Source of the DNA: Lophium mytilinum | Lineage: Eukaryota > Ascomycota > Dothideomycetes > Mytilinidiales > Mytilinidiaceae | DNA: 64,000 nt | Assembly (NCBI GenBank): GCA_010093605.1 | Contig: MU004183.1 | Coordinates: 1,426,001-1,490,000, forward strand | Direction: 5' to 3' | In this document: in pieces, positions 22,501 to 33,730 of the stretch | Layout: the number at the start of each line of letters is the position of its first letter | How positions within the stretch are numbered: the stretch's first letter is position 1 | Made by a program: the position numbers and the translations under genes | The notes under the pieces: model-generated | The model's input: only the letters and a program-made list of their open reading frames with translations | Database searches by the model: none | What the model was told of the DNA's origin: nothing

Positions 22501-23203
22501 CTAACGCGAAGGTAGAGTAAGTATTACTTCCAGCTAAAGGAGTTGATCATGGTGACTAACGAGAATCAGCGCTGTGCTACCTGTGAACGCCGAGGTCAAA
22601 TTCGCCCTATCTAAGAAAAATTCCAAGGGAGCAATTCTGGTAGTAGAGAACCCCATTACCAAAACATGGTTCGAGTCAGGAGAGACGTCGTTCAAACGAT
22701 GGATCGACGACAACGTAGACGCACTCAAATCGAACTGGGCGAAGGAGCTGGACCGAGGCTTGTGGCTCATCAAATCTCTGATCACAACGAAAACGGCGTA
22801 TATCAGTGTTCTCAACAGTCAGAAGAGTGAGCTCACTATTGGGGGTCACGTGACAGTTCCGGGATATGGAGGTGGAGGCGCCAATTTCGGAAAGACAAGC
22901 TCAATGAAGGTTGATGGGTGGGAAACCCATACATCCGGCCCTGTAAGTTTTCAGTCAGTGAAAACATAAGTAATAGCTTACTAAGTCGTCACAGGATGAA
23001 CAAAGAATCGTGTTCATGTCCGCTTATCGTTATGACAAAGGGAAGCTATGGGGGGTAAGCAATTGAATCAGTGGCAAATATAACGGAGATACTAACATCT
23101 ATAGATAAACCAAATTGAAAGCGCATTGACAGAAGATGAAGAATGCATTGCCATGATAGATAGAGATGGAAATATTATCCGTAATCCCTGGGTCGTCAAT
23201 TGA
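19502..23203 (+). CDS. V8/trypsin-like serine protease fused to a gasdermin-like C-terminal region
   Basis: Eight-exon model: 19502-19751, 19810-20237, 20288-20351, 20406-22065, 22166-22516, 22570-22942, 22995-23054 and 23105-23203, giving 1094 residues. All introns are 50-100 nt, GT-AG, and phase-consistent. Residues about 84-290 are an S1-family protease: GTGWLIRPDLMVTAGH places His116, FDVGFVKL places Asp172, and GGNSGSPVF places Ser250. VGVHVYGG puts His268 where staphylococcal V8 protease has its Glu-specificity His. Residues about 300-800 are a Ser/Thr/Gln/Asn-rich linker with two Cys clusters (CAGCGKSQKDC and CIACGQPACPF). Residues about 801-1062 resemble gasdermin N-domains in motif order: KLGQLGCF, ILVVENPITKTWF, NWAKELDRGLWLIKSLITTK, a Gly-rich loop, and RIVFMSAYRYDKGKLWG. 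A 32-residue acidic tail ends the protein. There is no signal peptide. The protease call is firm; the gasdermin call is inference from motif order. Confidence 0.8.
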
Positions 23204-23811
23204 GGTGGAGATTGATGTTGTGATGAGTGGTAGAGGGGAAGAGTTGAAGCGTACAGCGGGGGCTGTTTGGTATCCATGGTGTTGTTGGTTGAGCAGGGAC
23301 GTACGTGTGAAGGTTTTGGCAGAACATGTAGGTGCGTCTGGAGGTTTTGTGCGACATTGCGACTCGCCAAGTGAGGGCGAACCAAGGTTGTGTGATGTCT
23401 TCAACCCGGGATGGAGTAGACATTAGCAGACGAAAAAAGACAAGGAGTGGAGTTGATCTGCCAGGCATCCCACTAATGAGGCTGTACCAACATGCTACCA
23501 TCCCTATTAGGTAACGCGTCGTTGGAAGTTAAGATTTCCCCCTCCTCCAACCACGACGCGTCCTGCAACCCCACGTGCAAAGATGTTCAACCAGCGTTCG
23601 TTGCGTCTCCCATCCATGGCGCAGTACTCTCGCCGAGCGCAGTCGTTCATCTCCGTCTGGCATGCTGTTCCTGACGTCAGTCCCTGTATATTCACCGCAA
23701 GGTAGGTCCCACGTGCTCCGTGGTATGTGCGCGACGAGTTATAAAAGAGCGCAGAGGCAACAGATAAAAGCCTGCACGTAACTTTGCACCTTCAATTGAA
23801 CATCCTTCAAG
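23204..23811. other. Intergenic region with the phytase-like gene promoter
   Basis: Non-coding between two genes on the same strand. Holds an E-box-like CCCACGTGC near 23708 and the TATA box listed separately. Nothing else is apparent. Confidence 0.5.
23740..23746 (+). promoter_or_regulatory. TATA box of the phytase-like gene
   Basis: TATAAAA lies 66 bp before the ATG at 23812, within GAGTTATAAAAGAGC. Spacing and context suit a strong core promoter for a secreted enzyme. Confidence 0.65.
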
Positions 23812-25481
23812 ATGCTATTCCACGCACTTACAGTCTTTTCCGCTATCGGCCTGCTGCAAGCCTCATTTGCGAATCCCATTACAGAGCGCGCCGATGCGCC
23901 TGTAGTCTCCCGGACGACCTGCAATGGCAAGACTTTCACCTACAAGGAGCTCGCTGGGTACGGTTTCCTGCCATCGGATACCCGGGACAAGACTGGAGAC
24001 ACGCTTGGTGGGATCGGGAGCTCCATTGCGCTCGATCTGAAATCGTGGACGAAGCTCAATGGAAGCCATGGGAAGGGTGATATATACGAGGGAATCCTGT
24101 ACGCCCTGCCAGATCGCGGATGGAATACCCTTGGGACACAGAATACGCAGTCGAGGATCCAAAAGCTCGCCATCATGCTCGAGCTCGCGAACAACGCGAC
24201 CGTTAGCAATCCGTCTGGCCCGAATTTCCACATCAAGTATCTCGATACGATACTTCTGTCTGGTCCTGATGGCACGCCGTGCACTGGACTTGATGCGGAT
24301 GTGACGGGCCATTTGTCCTTCCCTGGGTTTCCTGATCTGCCGGTTGCTACGTACTCTGGGGATGGCTTCGGTGGGCCTGGTAAGGGCGGCAAGCGTATAT
24401 CGGTCGATGCTGAAGGGTTGGTCCTAGCTAGCGATGGCTCATTCTGGGTCAGTGATGAATATGGGCCGTACGTGTATCACTTCGACAAGAAAGGAAAGAT
24501 GGTAGGCGCCATTAGGCCACCCGACGCCTTCATTCCATTCCGCAACGGCACGGAGAGGTAAGAAAATCCCAAGCAAGTATTGAACTCCCCTTTATACTCA
24601 CACTCTTCCAGCTTCAGTGCCGACTCCCCACCGTTATACGCCTTGAACAGCACAGTCACTCCCGCAGATCCCGATAGCGGCCGCCAGAACAACCAAGGCT
24701 TCGAGGGTCTGACAGCCAGTCCGGACGGCAAGTCTCTCTACGTGCTGATCCAATCTGCACTTGAGCAAGAAGGCGGCACGAAGAAGTCTCATCGCCGTAA
24801 CGCCCGTCTGCTCCAGTACAGCCTCTCCAAGCACGGCAACGCTGAATACGTAGCCGAGTACGTCGTGCAGCTGCCCATCTTCGGCGATAACCAGGTCACC
24901 GCCCAGTCGGAGATTCACTACATCTCGCCTACTCAGTTCCTAATTCTGGCCCGCGACTCCGGCGCCGGCCATGGGCAGCCCAACTCTGAGTCCGTCTACC
25001 GTCACGCGGATGTCTTCGACATCTCCAATGCTACGAATGTGAAGAGCGCTGCGGATGATGCTACTGGTGGTGCCATTGCGAGCACCAAGGGCGTGCTGAA
25101 CGCGGGTATCGTGCCTGCGACGTACTGCTCGTGGCTCGACTACAACGTCAACGCGCAGCTGAACCTTTTCGGAGTGCACAATGGTGGTGCGCAGGACGCG
25201 GGTCTGTTGAATGAGAAGTGGGAGTCTCTAGCTCTGGCACCAATTAGCAACATTCATAGGGATGAGTATTTCTTGATCTCGTTCTCGGACAACGACTTCA
25301 TTACCCAGAATGGTACGTCTTTCCTCGTATGAGCTCTTGACGCGTGCGGTGTTTTGCTAATGAACACGCAGGATTCATCAATTTCGGGAAGGATCCGTAC
25401 AAGGATAGCTCTGGGTTTAACCTCGACAATCAGGCGCTCGTGTTCAGGGTGAAGCTGCCCAAGGGATCGAAGCCGGCGTGA
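23812..25481 (+). CDS. Secreted esterase-like phytase-family protein
   Basis: Three exons, 23812-24557, 24612-25312 and 25372-25481, give 518 residues. Introns of 54 and 59 nt keep frame. Residues 1-20 (MLFHALTVFSAIGLLQASFA) are a signal peptide, perhaps followed by a dibasic-type pro-region. The body matches the Phytase-like beta-propeller family (Pfam PF13449): GIGSSIALDL near the start, YALPDRGWNT, DAEGLVLASDGSFWVSDEYG at about residue 205, NNQGFEGLTASPDGKSLYVL after the first intron, and a C-terminal WESLALAPI block with the SFSDNDFIT acidic cluster. Family members are extracellular six-bladed propellers whose substrates are poorly defined. No gene cluster is evident; a TATA box precedes it. 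Confidence 0.88.
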
Positions 25482-27689
25482 GCGATGAAGTTGCTCGTAT
25501 CATCGGGGGTTCCTTGCTATGATGAGGAAGGGGGTTGGTTTCAAGAAAAGTGATAAGCATTATGTCGGTCTCGCGCTTGCAGCGATTACCTTGGAATCAA
25601 CTGTCGAACCACATCATCCAACGTCCTATAATAAACGTGATGAATACAGCATCTCCTTGCACGACGAGTCTTGCTCACAAACAGCACTCGCACACCGATC
25701 ACAGCATCGAGGGCGCCGCAACACCCCCAACTCTCAGCAGCAATGCACCCGGGCATGCGGAGACCCAGGCCTCGACACATGGCACCCATTTCGTCGCGGC
25801 TGTCATGCCTCTCATGCACACGAATAATATCCCCTTGAGCGCTAGCTTCGTCTGACTCGCACTTTAGATGCCTCAATCTTTAAGCGGCGGAAACAGCAAC
25901 AAAAGTGGATGGATTCTGGGGATGCTCGGGAAGGGCCCGAGGAGGTGGATCATCTTCTCCGGATCAGCGTACTAATTACCCCAGCTTTTCTGCTCGGGGG
26001 CCCTAATTCTTTAGAGCATATCGGACCGCGGAGGGGAGTGTGGCCAACAGGTGCACTGCACGGGAGAATTTCGGTAGATGGAGGTGACGGTCACGGGAAA
26101 ATTATCAGGTGGGCGGTGAGCTAAGAAAACTGCGGGCGCTAAAGGATGCCTATCAATCCCCTCCTCTGTTTATGATTCAAGGTGTACTCTGCCTCTCAAA
26201 AGTTTACTGAATAGCAGACGCTAAACAGCGCGTGAACGACACTCAGTGGAAAAGCACAATCGTCTCAAAGATCTCATCTGGACATGTACGATGATTCACC
26301 ACCGACAAACTGCCGAAAATAGTCTTTGGACAGATGCACTACTGTATAAACTAGCATACCATCCGTCTGGACTTGACGACAGATGCAGCCCCGCGTCTGC
26401 TGTGGAAGATCTCCGGGGCCGACAACGTGGTCGATCAGATCTTTGAAGCTTCGTTTGGCCATGAGGGGTCTATTGGGAGGACGATCACAGTAGCGTGGTG
26501 CTATACAGGCCGATGCACGGATGGGGTCATACGCGGAAATCCAGACCAATCTGATATGCTGCGCAGGATCTTCACGGATACACCGACAGCTGCTAATCAA
26601 TCGGGCTTTCTTTCCTTCTTGACATCCAAAACGGCGTCAGCACTCAGAACCCAGCACACAAACCCCAGAGTTTCAGAAGACGATTGCATCGTGGGTGATC
26701 CCATGAACGCAGCCAGGGTCTCTCAGTCGTGGCATGACTGGTTTCAGAAGGTCGTCTCGAAGCGGTCTACGGCCGTGATGGCTGACCAGGAGCATGCATC
26801 TCATCTCACGGCCTCTCCCTGGCTGCTAGAACAGATCTGCTGCGCATCATCCGACTCCATGTCAGCGGCGGCACCGGTGTCTATGTCGATTACTCTCTCT
26901 AGATGGTGGTGAGGGGGATGAGCAGTCCCGTTCTGGATGGCGACGACACCGCACATGACGGAGACATACGAGGCCCACGAGAGCATCTGGAGGTCAGCGA
27001 CCCACGGGCGAGGCCATCATGGACCGCCGAGAAAGTGGCCGGCGGATGGCTGCAGGTCCAGCGCTCTTCTGGCTGGTCGCCCACGTTGTGTGCGCCGCAA
27101 CGAGAGCTGAGTCGCCAGCATTCGTTTTGCTGTGCCGCCCACACGACTCACGTTGTTCGCCAACAAAGAAAACCTGACTCAAAGAACCTGCCGTGCCCGC
27201 TTCCCAATCATGGCCTCGGCGGCATCCGCGTCCATCGTCCCCGTCTCCAGGTTCCCTAGCACCTCGTATGTACCCTTCGCGCTGTTTGGCCCTTCTCCCC
27301 CGCATCTTCCCCAACCTGCCCCATTCTTTCCCCATGATCTGGAAGCGACCCAGCCCGCCCGAGCTGGCCACCCAGAGCGCGCGTTGAGAGCAGGCCTCTG
27401 GGCTTTTGAGTTGACGCTTGCGACTCAGCGTCCGGCAGACCTTCTCCGTATCACGCCAAACCTCAAACACTATCTTGTGGAGGCGCGGGATATAAAACTG
27501 CTCCTTCCCCACATCCCTGGGGTTGTTGGCATCTCGATCATCTGCTTCGACCTCGACCTCTCCTCCCCGAAGGATACCAGCGGGCCTCTACCTGGTCTCG
27601 TCTCTCCTCTATTGTGCTGTCTTTCCGACGCCAATTTCCCTCGTCGTTCATATATTTCAATCGTCTATTTCTATCTTAATTGAGCATTC
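25482..27689. other. Long intergenic region without a supported gene
   Basis: 2.2 kb between two same-strand genes. Several frames of 100-180 codons exist on both strands (for example 26373-26912 plus and 26994-27512 minus), but they overlap one another, lack family motifs and contain improbable low-complexity runs. The last 400 bases are pyrimidine-rich (CTTCTCCCCC near 27290), consistent with the transporter's promoter and leader. Confidence 0.45.
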
Positions 27690-29677
27690 ATGGCTTTGAA
27701 CGAGAAGACCGAACCCGTCATCATGACTGAACATAACGAGAAGGGTTCCGAAACGCGATCGGTGGACAAAGTTGACGAAGTGCATGCTGTGAAGAAGGTC
27801 CACGCCGACGGCACTGTCGACTTGGTTGATACGCATGCCATTGGCGGTGCTATGGAAGAAATGCCAAAGGGGTACTACTACAGTCCTCAATTCATGGGAA
27901 CGGTGCTCGCGATATGCCTCAGTTCAATATGCGCATATCTTGGATGGGTGCTACCGGCGAATACACTGTATGTTGACACTTCAAGTTCTTGCGCCGTGGT
28001 GGAACCTAATAGAGCTATAGTTTGCTCATCAACGAAGATATCGGACCCTCGCCTAACCTCAACTGGGTCGCCACCGTCTGGACACTGGGCACTGCCGTTG
28101 CTTTTCTCCTTGTTGGACGACTCTCTGATATCTTCGGCCGCAAATGGATGGTTATGAGCTCGAACGCTCTGGGGCTCATTGGTTGCATCATCGGCGCAAA
28201 CGCGCACAACATTAACACTTTGATCGGAGCAAACCTTTGCAATGGGTTGGCAGCTGCTGGTCAGCTGTCCTTCGGCATTGTGTTGGGAGAGCTTGTGCCG
28301 AACAAGCACAGAGGGCCATGGGTCACGCTTGTGTTCCTCTCGTCGCTACCTTTTGCTGGTGAGTTCAACCTATCTTACCCAACATGTATCATCATACTGA
28401 CTCCCAATCCAAGTGTTTGGCCCCATCATCGCGAGGACATTCATCCTCCAGACTGCCGCCAAGTGGCGATGGAGCTACTATCTCGGAATCATCATGTCCG
28501 GCCTGACACTCATTCTCTATCAGGTTTTCTACCACCCCCCTTCATTCAGCCAGCTGCACGTGCACGGCAAGTCGAAGTGGCAGATGTTCAAGGAACTTGA
28601 CTTCATCGGCATCTTCCTCTACATCGCCGGTCTTGTCATATTCCTAATCGGACTATCCTGGGGAGGCGGAGTTTACCCCTGGAAGAGTGCTGCGGTCATC
28701 TGCTCGCTCGTCCTCGGAGCTCTCACTCTGGTCGCTTTTGGTCTCTATGGTATGTTTCATCTTATAGTCCCTGCGCCAGTTCTTCCGACTCTAACAACCC
28801 CACAGAGGCCTTCGTCTTCAAGGGCCAAGCCCTGATGCCCCTCCGTCTCTTCAAGAACATCGAATATGTCGCCATCGTCATGGTCGCCACCATTGCCGCC
28901 ATGGTCTACTACTCCCTCACCGTCCTCTGGCCCACCATCATCGGAACCGTCTACACCACCAACGTCATCAAAATCGGCTGGCAGTCCTCCGTCGTCGGCG
29001 GCGGCGTCCTCCTCGGCCAAGCCGTTGGCGGCTTCGCCATCAGCTACATCCCCAAGGTCAAGATTCAAGTCATCGTGCTCGCCTGCCTGGCCACCGCTTT
29101 CCTTGGTGCGCAGGCCGCACTGAGCGTCGACAGCCACACCCGCTTCATCACCCTCGGCGTGCTCGGCACCTTCGTCGTCGGCTGGATCGACAACATCACC
29201 TTCCCCGGCGTGACCATGATCTACGAAGCGCAGGACATCGGCCTCGCAACCGGCATCCTCGGCTCCATCCGCGCCGTCGGCGGCGCCGTCGCCCAGGCCC
29301 TCTACGTCTCCATCCTCACCACCAAGGTCACCCAGTACCTCCCCGAGTACGTCGTGCCCGCAGCTGTCGGCGCCGGGCTCCCCGCCTCCTCCATCCCTGC
29401 GCTATTCGCCGGCATCACCGCCGGCAACTTCTCCGCTGTGCCGGACATCACGCCCGAGATCATCGCAGCGACAGGTGCGGCTGTCACGCACGCCTACGTG
29501 TCCAGCTTCCACATTGTGTTCTACGCCGTCATTCCGTTCGGCTGCTTGCTCATCTTCTTCGCGGCGCTGACGCCGAACTTCGAGAAATACTTGACGCATA
29601 ACGTGAGTCGGCGGCTGCAACATATGGGCAAGTTGGCCGCGGAGGGCAAGGATATCGAGGGCGAGGCGAACGTTTAG
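27690..29677 (+). CDS. MFS transporter of the TRI12/siderophore-efflux type
   Basis: Four exons, 27690-27967, 28021-28358, 28414-28749 and 28806-29677, give 607 residues. Introns are 53, 55 and 56 nt. After a polar cytoplasmic N-terminus (about 55 residues) there are about 14 hydrophobic segments. NWVATVWTLGTAVAFLLVG followed by RLSDIFGRK is the family's TM2 and motif A region. ANLCNGLAAAGQLSF and LVPNKHRGPW are typical of Pfam PF06609 (fungal trichothecene efflux pump and siderophore transporters). Members export small molecules or import siderophores across the plasma membrane by proton antiport or symport. No biosynthetic genes lie next to it, so the substrate cannot be inferred. The unspliced frame in exon 1 runs into stops, which supports the splice sites. 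Confidence 0.88.
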
Positions 29678-29859
29678 TGGAACTTGTGCGGTTTGTTATT
29701 TCTGTATATATGAACGCCGCTGTAATTATTGAGATGGGATTATGTTATGATATGACAGCGAGTGTGATTGGATGGAAAATATACCCATGGTTTACTGTTA
29801 AGATTAATGCTTTGGTCTGAAGTGTGTGTGTTCATGGTTTGATGTGAAGAAGGGATGTC

Positions 29860-30460
29860 GTGATGGATCACGGATCGCTCACGCGGAGGGTTGCAGCTGG
29901 CTTCCAAGACAAAGAGTTTTCTCTCCACTGTCAAGGGGACATGGGAAATTGCGGAAAAGCGTTCGCTCTGCTCGAGCTCCAGGACCACCTATCATCAAAC
30001 ACTTTCGAAGACATCCTCGAGATTTCTCTCACATCCTACATTCGTCGTCGCCCACAAGACTTTCGTTATTTGTCCAACGCCGGACTGCGGTTACGTCTAC
30101 CGGTCAACGCCTGACGCAACGGCTCGTACCTGTCAGAACTGCCTCGAAGTCACCTGCGCCGCCTGTCATGGTCAGCATGGCGCACTGAGCTGTGCTGCTT
30201 ATAAGGACCTCAAATCTGGCGGCGTGGAAGCATTTGAGCAATACAAGAAGACAATGGGCATCAAAGACTGTCCAATCTGCAAGACTCCGATAGAGAAGAC
30301 TGAAGGATGCAATCATATAACATGCGGGGGCTGCAAGGCGCACATATGCTGGGTATGTTTGAAGACTTTCAGAGAAAGCGGGCCATGCTACAATCATATG
30401 ACGGAAGCGCATGGAGGGATTGGTCTAGGTCATCTACGCGATATTCGCGACGATTGGTGA
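29860..30460 (+). pseudogene. Truncated, frameshifted RBR-type E3 ubiquitin ligase fragment
   Basis: Two overlapping frames together read as the IBR-RING2 part of an RBR ligase. The first frame gives HCQGDMGNCGKAF, then LELQDHLSSNTFEDILEISL and RRRPQDFRY. The second gives CPTPDCGYVYR, CQNCLEVTCAACHGQHG and the RING2-like CPICKTPIEKTEGCNHITC followed by HICWVC. The switch occurs at GACTTTCGTTATTTGTCC near 30060, where one extra T relative to the expected DFRYCPTPDC coding breaks the frame. No RING1 is found upstream: the transporter ends only 180 bp away, so the 5' half is missing. RBR ligases transfer ubiquitin through a RING2 cysteine. This copy is most likely a relic, although a single-base assembly error cannot be excluded for the frameshift. 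Confidence 0.7.
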
Positions 30461-30511
30461 CTTGAATGATTTAAATGACGATGTATTTCCCGGTCTGTTG
30501 AGAGACCATTC

Positions 30512-32209
30512 TCAATCAAGAAAGACTATGGGTAAATTGAGGTAATGTAGACGGTCTTGTTGTTCTCGCCGATATCTTTCTCGAAATTCCTTATCTTCCA
30601 ACATACTCCACAGTTGCTTCTTCTTACATTTATCGTCGCCCATTCTGTGGTATCTCTTGTCGACCCTAGATTGTGATTTGACGCGTGCGGTTTCTTCCGA
30701 GCCTTTGCGCTTAGCTAGACGGGAATCAATGTTCAAAGGTCGTCTGTGGCTAGATGTTGGCTTTGTCTCTTTTTGCGGGTCACCAGTGTAGATTGTCTGG
30801 TGAACTGGAAGTTCGTCATCTGAGTTAAATGTTGGCAATTCCCATTCTCTCCCTAATCGGGTCCACGGCACCAGGTGACGGGTCACAAAGTCTCTGTGTT
30901 GATGCGTAGCCCAATATTGGATTTGGTCAATCAATGTCAGAAGCTCATATGCACGCCTTTGGGTGACGACGCGGCCGCTCCAGACTCTCTGGAAGATCTG
31001 GATCGGGTGTCAGTCACGCCGATGAGAAGGCGGTTGTCACTTACATAGACGTATTCGCTCACTCGCTTCTCCTCGACATGCACTGGGTGAACCCAATCGG
31101 CACATTTATGGTCTACCTGCTCTCGACGTCGCCGGTAGCCTACGTTGATATGCCACTGTGCACCATATGAGGTCAAAGCGAACACTTGGAAATTGCGGCT
31201 TCCGGGCGTTTGGTAGGTTGTAGGGACGCCTTTGAAGTCAGGCTTACGAGCCAGGCAGTCTAGCATATCGAGGTACGCAGCTCCGGCAGCGAGCGCTTGC
31301 CGCCGTGCGTCCCTACAGTCTCCAGCCCATCCTTTGGCCTCATACACACCCCATGGGAATATGAGGCTTGTGTCATCACGATCCATGCGGGGGTCCACGG
31401 CGAATTTGAATTCGGCATACAGTAGAGCGAGCTGATCCTCGCACAGTTGTCTGTCGGGGCCAGAAGCAGCCCGAGACTCTGGCGAGTCTTTCGGAAACAT
31501 TGAGAGACCAAATGTTGCATCAGGAATTCGTTTGACGGTATGAGACTCTCCGATGAGGGTGCCTTTGACTTCGTCGGTTTTGGCGACTTTAGCCCGAATT
31601 TCACGTTTGTCACTGCAACAGTGGTAAGCTTTGGAGTTCACCAAGAAATTGACTGATGGTGAACCTACGCTGCCAAATGAGGATCATCCCTGATTTTACC
31701 AAATACATCCGACCAAGCATCCGCTTCCCAGGCGTACTCGCTCTTAGTGAATCTTTCATTGTCCTGCATATGCTTTGCGAGGACTTCAGCACGCTTCGTT
31801 CGATCTACGTTGTTATCTCCATCTCTTCGAAGAGACGGGACGAACAACTTGCGGCCCTCGATTACACTATCCGGATCACAGGAGTCGTGGTAATATACTC
31901 CTTGTGCTTTCTGCGCGGCATCTTTCAGATCGTCTTTGTCGACATATCCGATGGGCTCATTCCTTAGCCAACGTGCAGTACTGTCATCTCATCAGTTCAT
32001 CTATCCACTCAATATGTTCCAGTACTACAGTACTTATCGCGTGCATAGTAGCTATCGATAGCCTTTTCAATATTTGTGTCGGACATTCCTGCAGTCATTT
32101 TCCGCATTGGAGGGAGATACGTGCTGAAGTTATCGCGGAATCCACGCAAGGCACGTCCCTCAAGCACATAACTCTCCCACGGGACATGATTTTTGTCTTG
32201 TCTATCCAT
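30512..32209 (-). CDS. Uncharacterised fungal protein with a PD-(D/E)XK-like core
   Basis: Model (minus): exons 31981 boundary model 32034-32209, 31669-31980, 31045-31612 and 30512-30997, giving 513 residues; introns are 53, 56 and 47 nt. The conserved core runs FAVDPRMDRDDTSLIFPWG then VYEAKGW (Asp near 236, Glu254, Lys256), the D...ExK pattern of the PD-(D/E)XK nuclease superfamily, followed by a helix rich in Arg/Ala (DARRQALAAGAAYLDMLD) and by FQVFALTSYGAQWHINVGYR. I recall similar uncharacterised proteins in many filamentous ascomycetes, often near HET-type genes. Catalytic activity is not established. The N-terminus is polar, with no signal peptide. It is convergent with the RBR relic. 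Confidence 0.72.
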
Positions 32210-33730
32210 ATCTGAAACTTCGGTCTACGTGTCTAATCAGTGAAGTGTCTTGAAATAGAACTTTCTGTCAAAGTAAAGGGTTTCTAGTTGGATGAGGCGC
32301 AGGAGTACTGGTGAAACGGGGAAGCCTCCAAGCATCCCCAACAACTAGAGGACTTATCTCTCCTAGGCAGCGATGGAGCAGATGAGGAGGTAGGGGCGGA
32401 GTTGCGGCACAGCTGTCCCCGTGATCTCTCATCCAAAGTGGCTAAGCGCGCGCGAATTTCTTCATGCATTAATGGCCCAGCGAGTACAAGTTCGACTATT
32501 ATCCTAAGTAACATATTGTAGAGACCACGTTCAAGGATAAGGTAGCTTCAAAGGGTTTGAGGATGTAAGTCGCGACTTCTTCAGTGTCGAAAGCCCTGAA
32601 GAGATGCATGAGGGCTTCACTGTAGTCTCAGGATCTAGACAGGGTAATTTCCTGGGCACGAATGCTCCTGATCCTTCGAAAGGAGGTGGCTATGGCAGCT
32701 CTTCTCTGAAATCTGAATTCTTCGCCTCTTTCTGGTCAGTGAAGCTGACCACACCCTTAGCTTCTTTCTCAATCTACCCCTTTACTAAACGTCACTGCTC
32801 TATCTTGATATCAGACAATGACGAACTTACGAAACTCATACTTAGAGATCCAGCGATCCATCGTCGCTGTCGGATGCTGTGCTTCTTTGGCCTTCCAAAA
32901 CATGCCCTGAACTTCCATGGAAGTCCCATACACTCCAACTCTTCTCCAGGACCGTTCATCTTCAGTCTTCAAGATCAACCTAAAAGGAGCTCAACCTGAC
33001 TGACGAGGGCAGATCTGCAAGTATCAGACCAGTAAGGCCTGCTCTCTTCGTTGGATAATTTTAGAGACGTCAAGAGCGGTGCTGATACGACATTGCTGCA
33101 AAGTCGATTCCATTCCCATTTCGCATTCTTTTCCTATCAGGTCTACCAGTCCAGGACTGTATCCGTGTCTATCCCATATCTCAACACCGTCTAATCCGCG
33201 TCATGAAGTTCTTCTCAGACCTTACAAGCATTCAAGATGCCGTCACTCTAATCATAATTATGTTGAGGTAAGACGTTGATATTTGAAAACTGAAACCCGA
33301 GCAGAAATCTGGAGTCAAAAAGGAGCCGCAGTCAACTTGGGCGGCTATGAAAAGAAGAATAGATGACTTTCAAAAGCTAGCGATAGACAATGCATAGGAC
33401 GGATTTTCTGAGGCGGAGTTGCGGCATTACCGCACTCTAGTTTGACAAAACCACAAGTTTATTCATACCTCATTAGCCTGGCCAATGGAACGGCATCTAA
33501 AAGGATAAAATGGTTTCAAGGCAGTATGAAAGGAAGGCATATGAGCCAGACTGATCCAAGGCCTTCCTTGCGATTCTAGGAATTGACGCCTGCAAGACTC
33601 TAGCGGTGATACGTGTCGTGGGTGCTGGTGGATCATTAGAGTCTTCCATCCCAGGTCTATGCCCGCTTATTCTACTGGATCTACCGCATGACATAATTCC
33701 TAACTTCGCTGATACATGTTGATGGACTTA
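32210..33730. other. Intergenic region, possible decayed coding sequence
   Basis: No gene model closes here. On the minus strand short protein-like pieces occur (for example 32284-32514 with EEIRARLATLDERSRGQL, and 33497-33694), but stops and frame changes separate them. GCCGCAACTCCGCC appears both near 32391 and near 33411 on the minus strand. It may be a decayed gene, but I cannot identify it. Confidence 0.35.

Noticed and set aside
26373-26912. 179-codon plus-strand frame in the 25.5-27.7 kb gap
   Set aside because: No homology-like motif, no splice support, and overlapping frames of similar length on the minus strand.
26994-27512. 172-codon minus-strand frame before the transporter
   Set aside because: Arg/Gly-rich composition opposite the pyrimidine-rich leader; no start context or motif.
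32284-32514. Minus-strand frame with EEIRARLATLDERSRGQL
   Set aside because: Looks protein-like, but I could not connect it to other exons or a family. Kept only as a note on possible decay.
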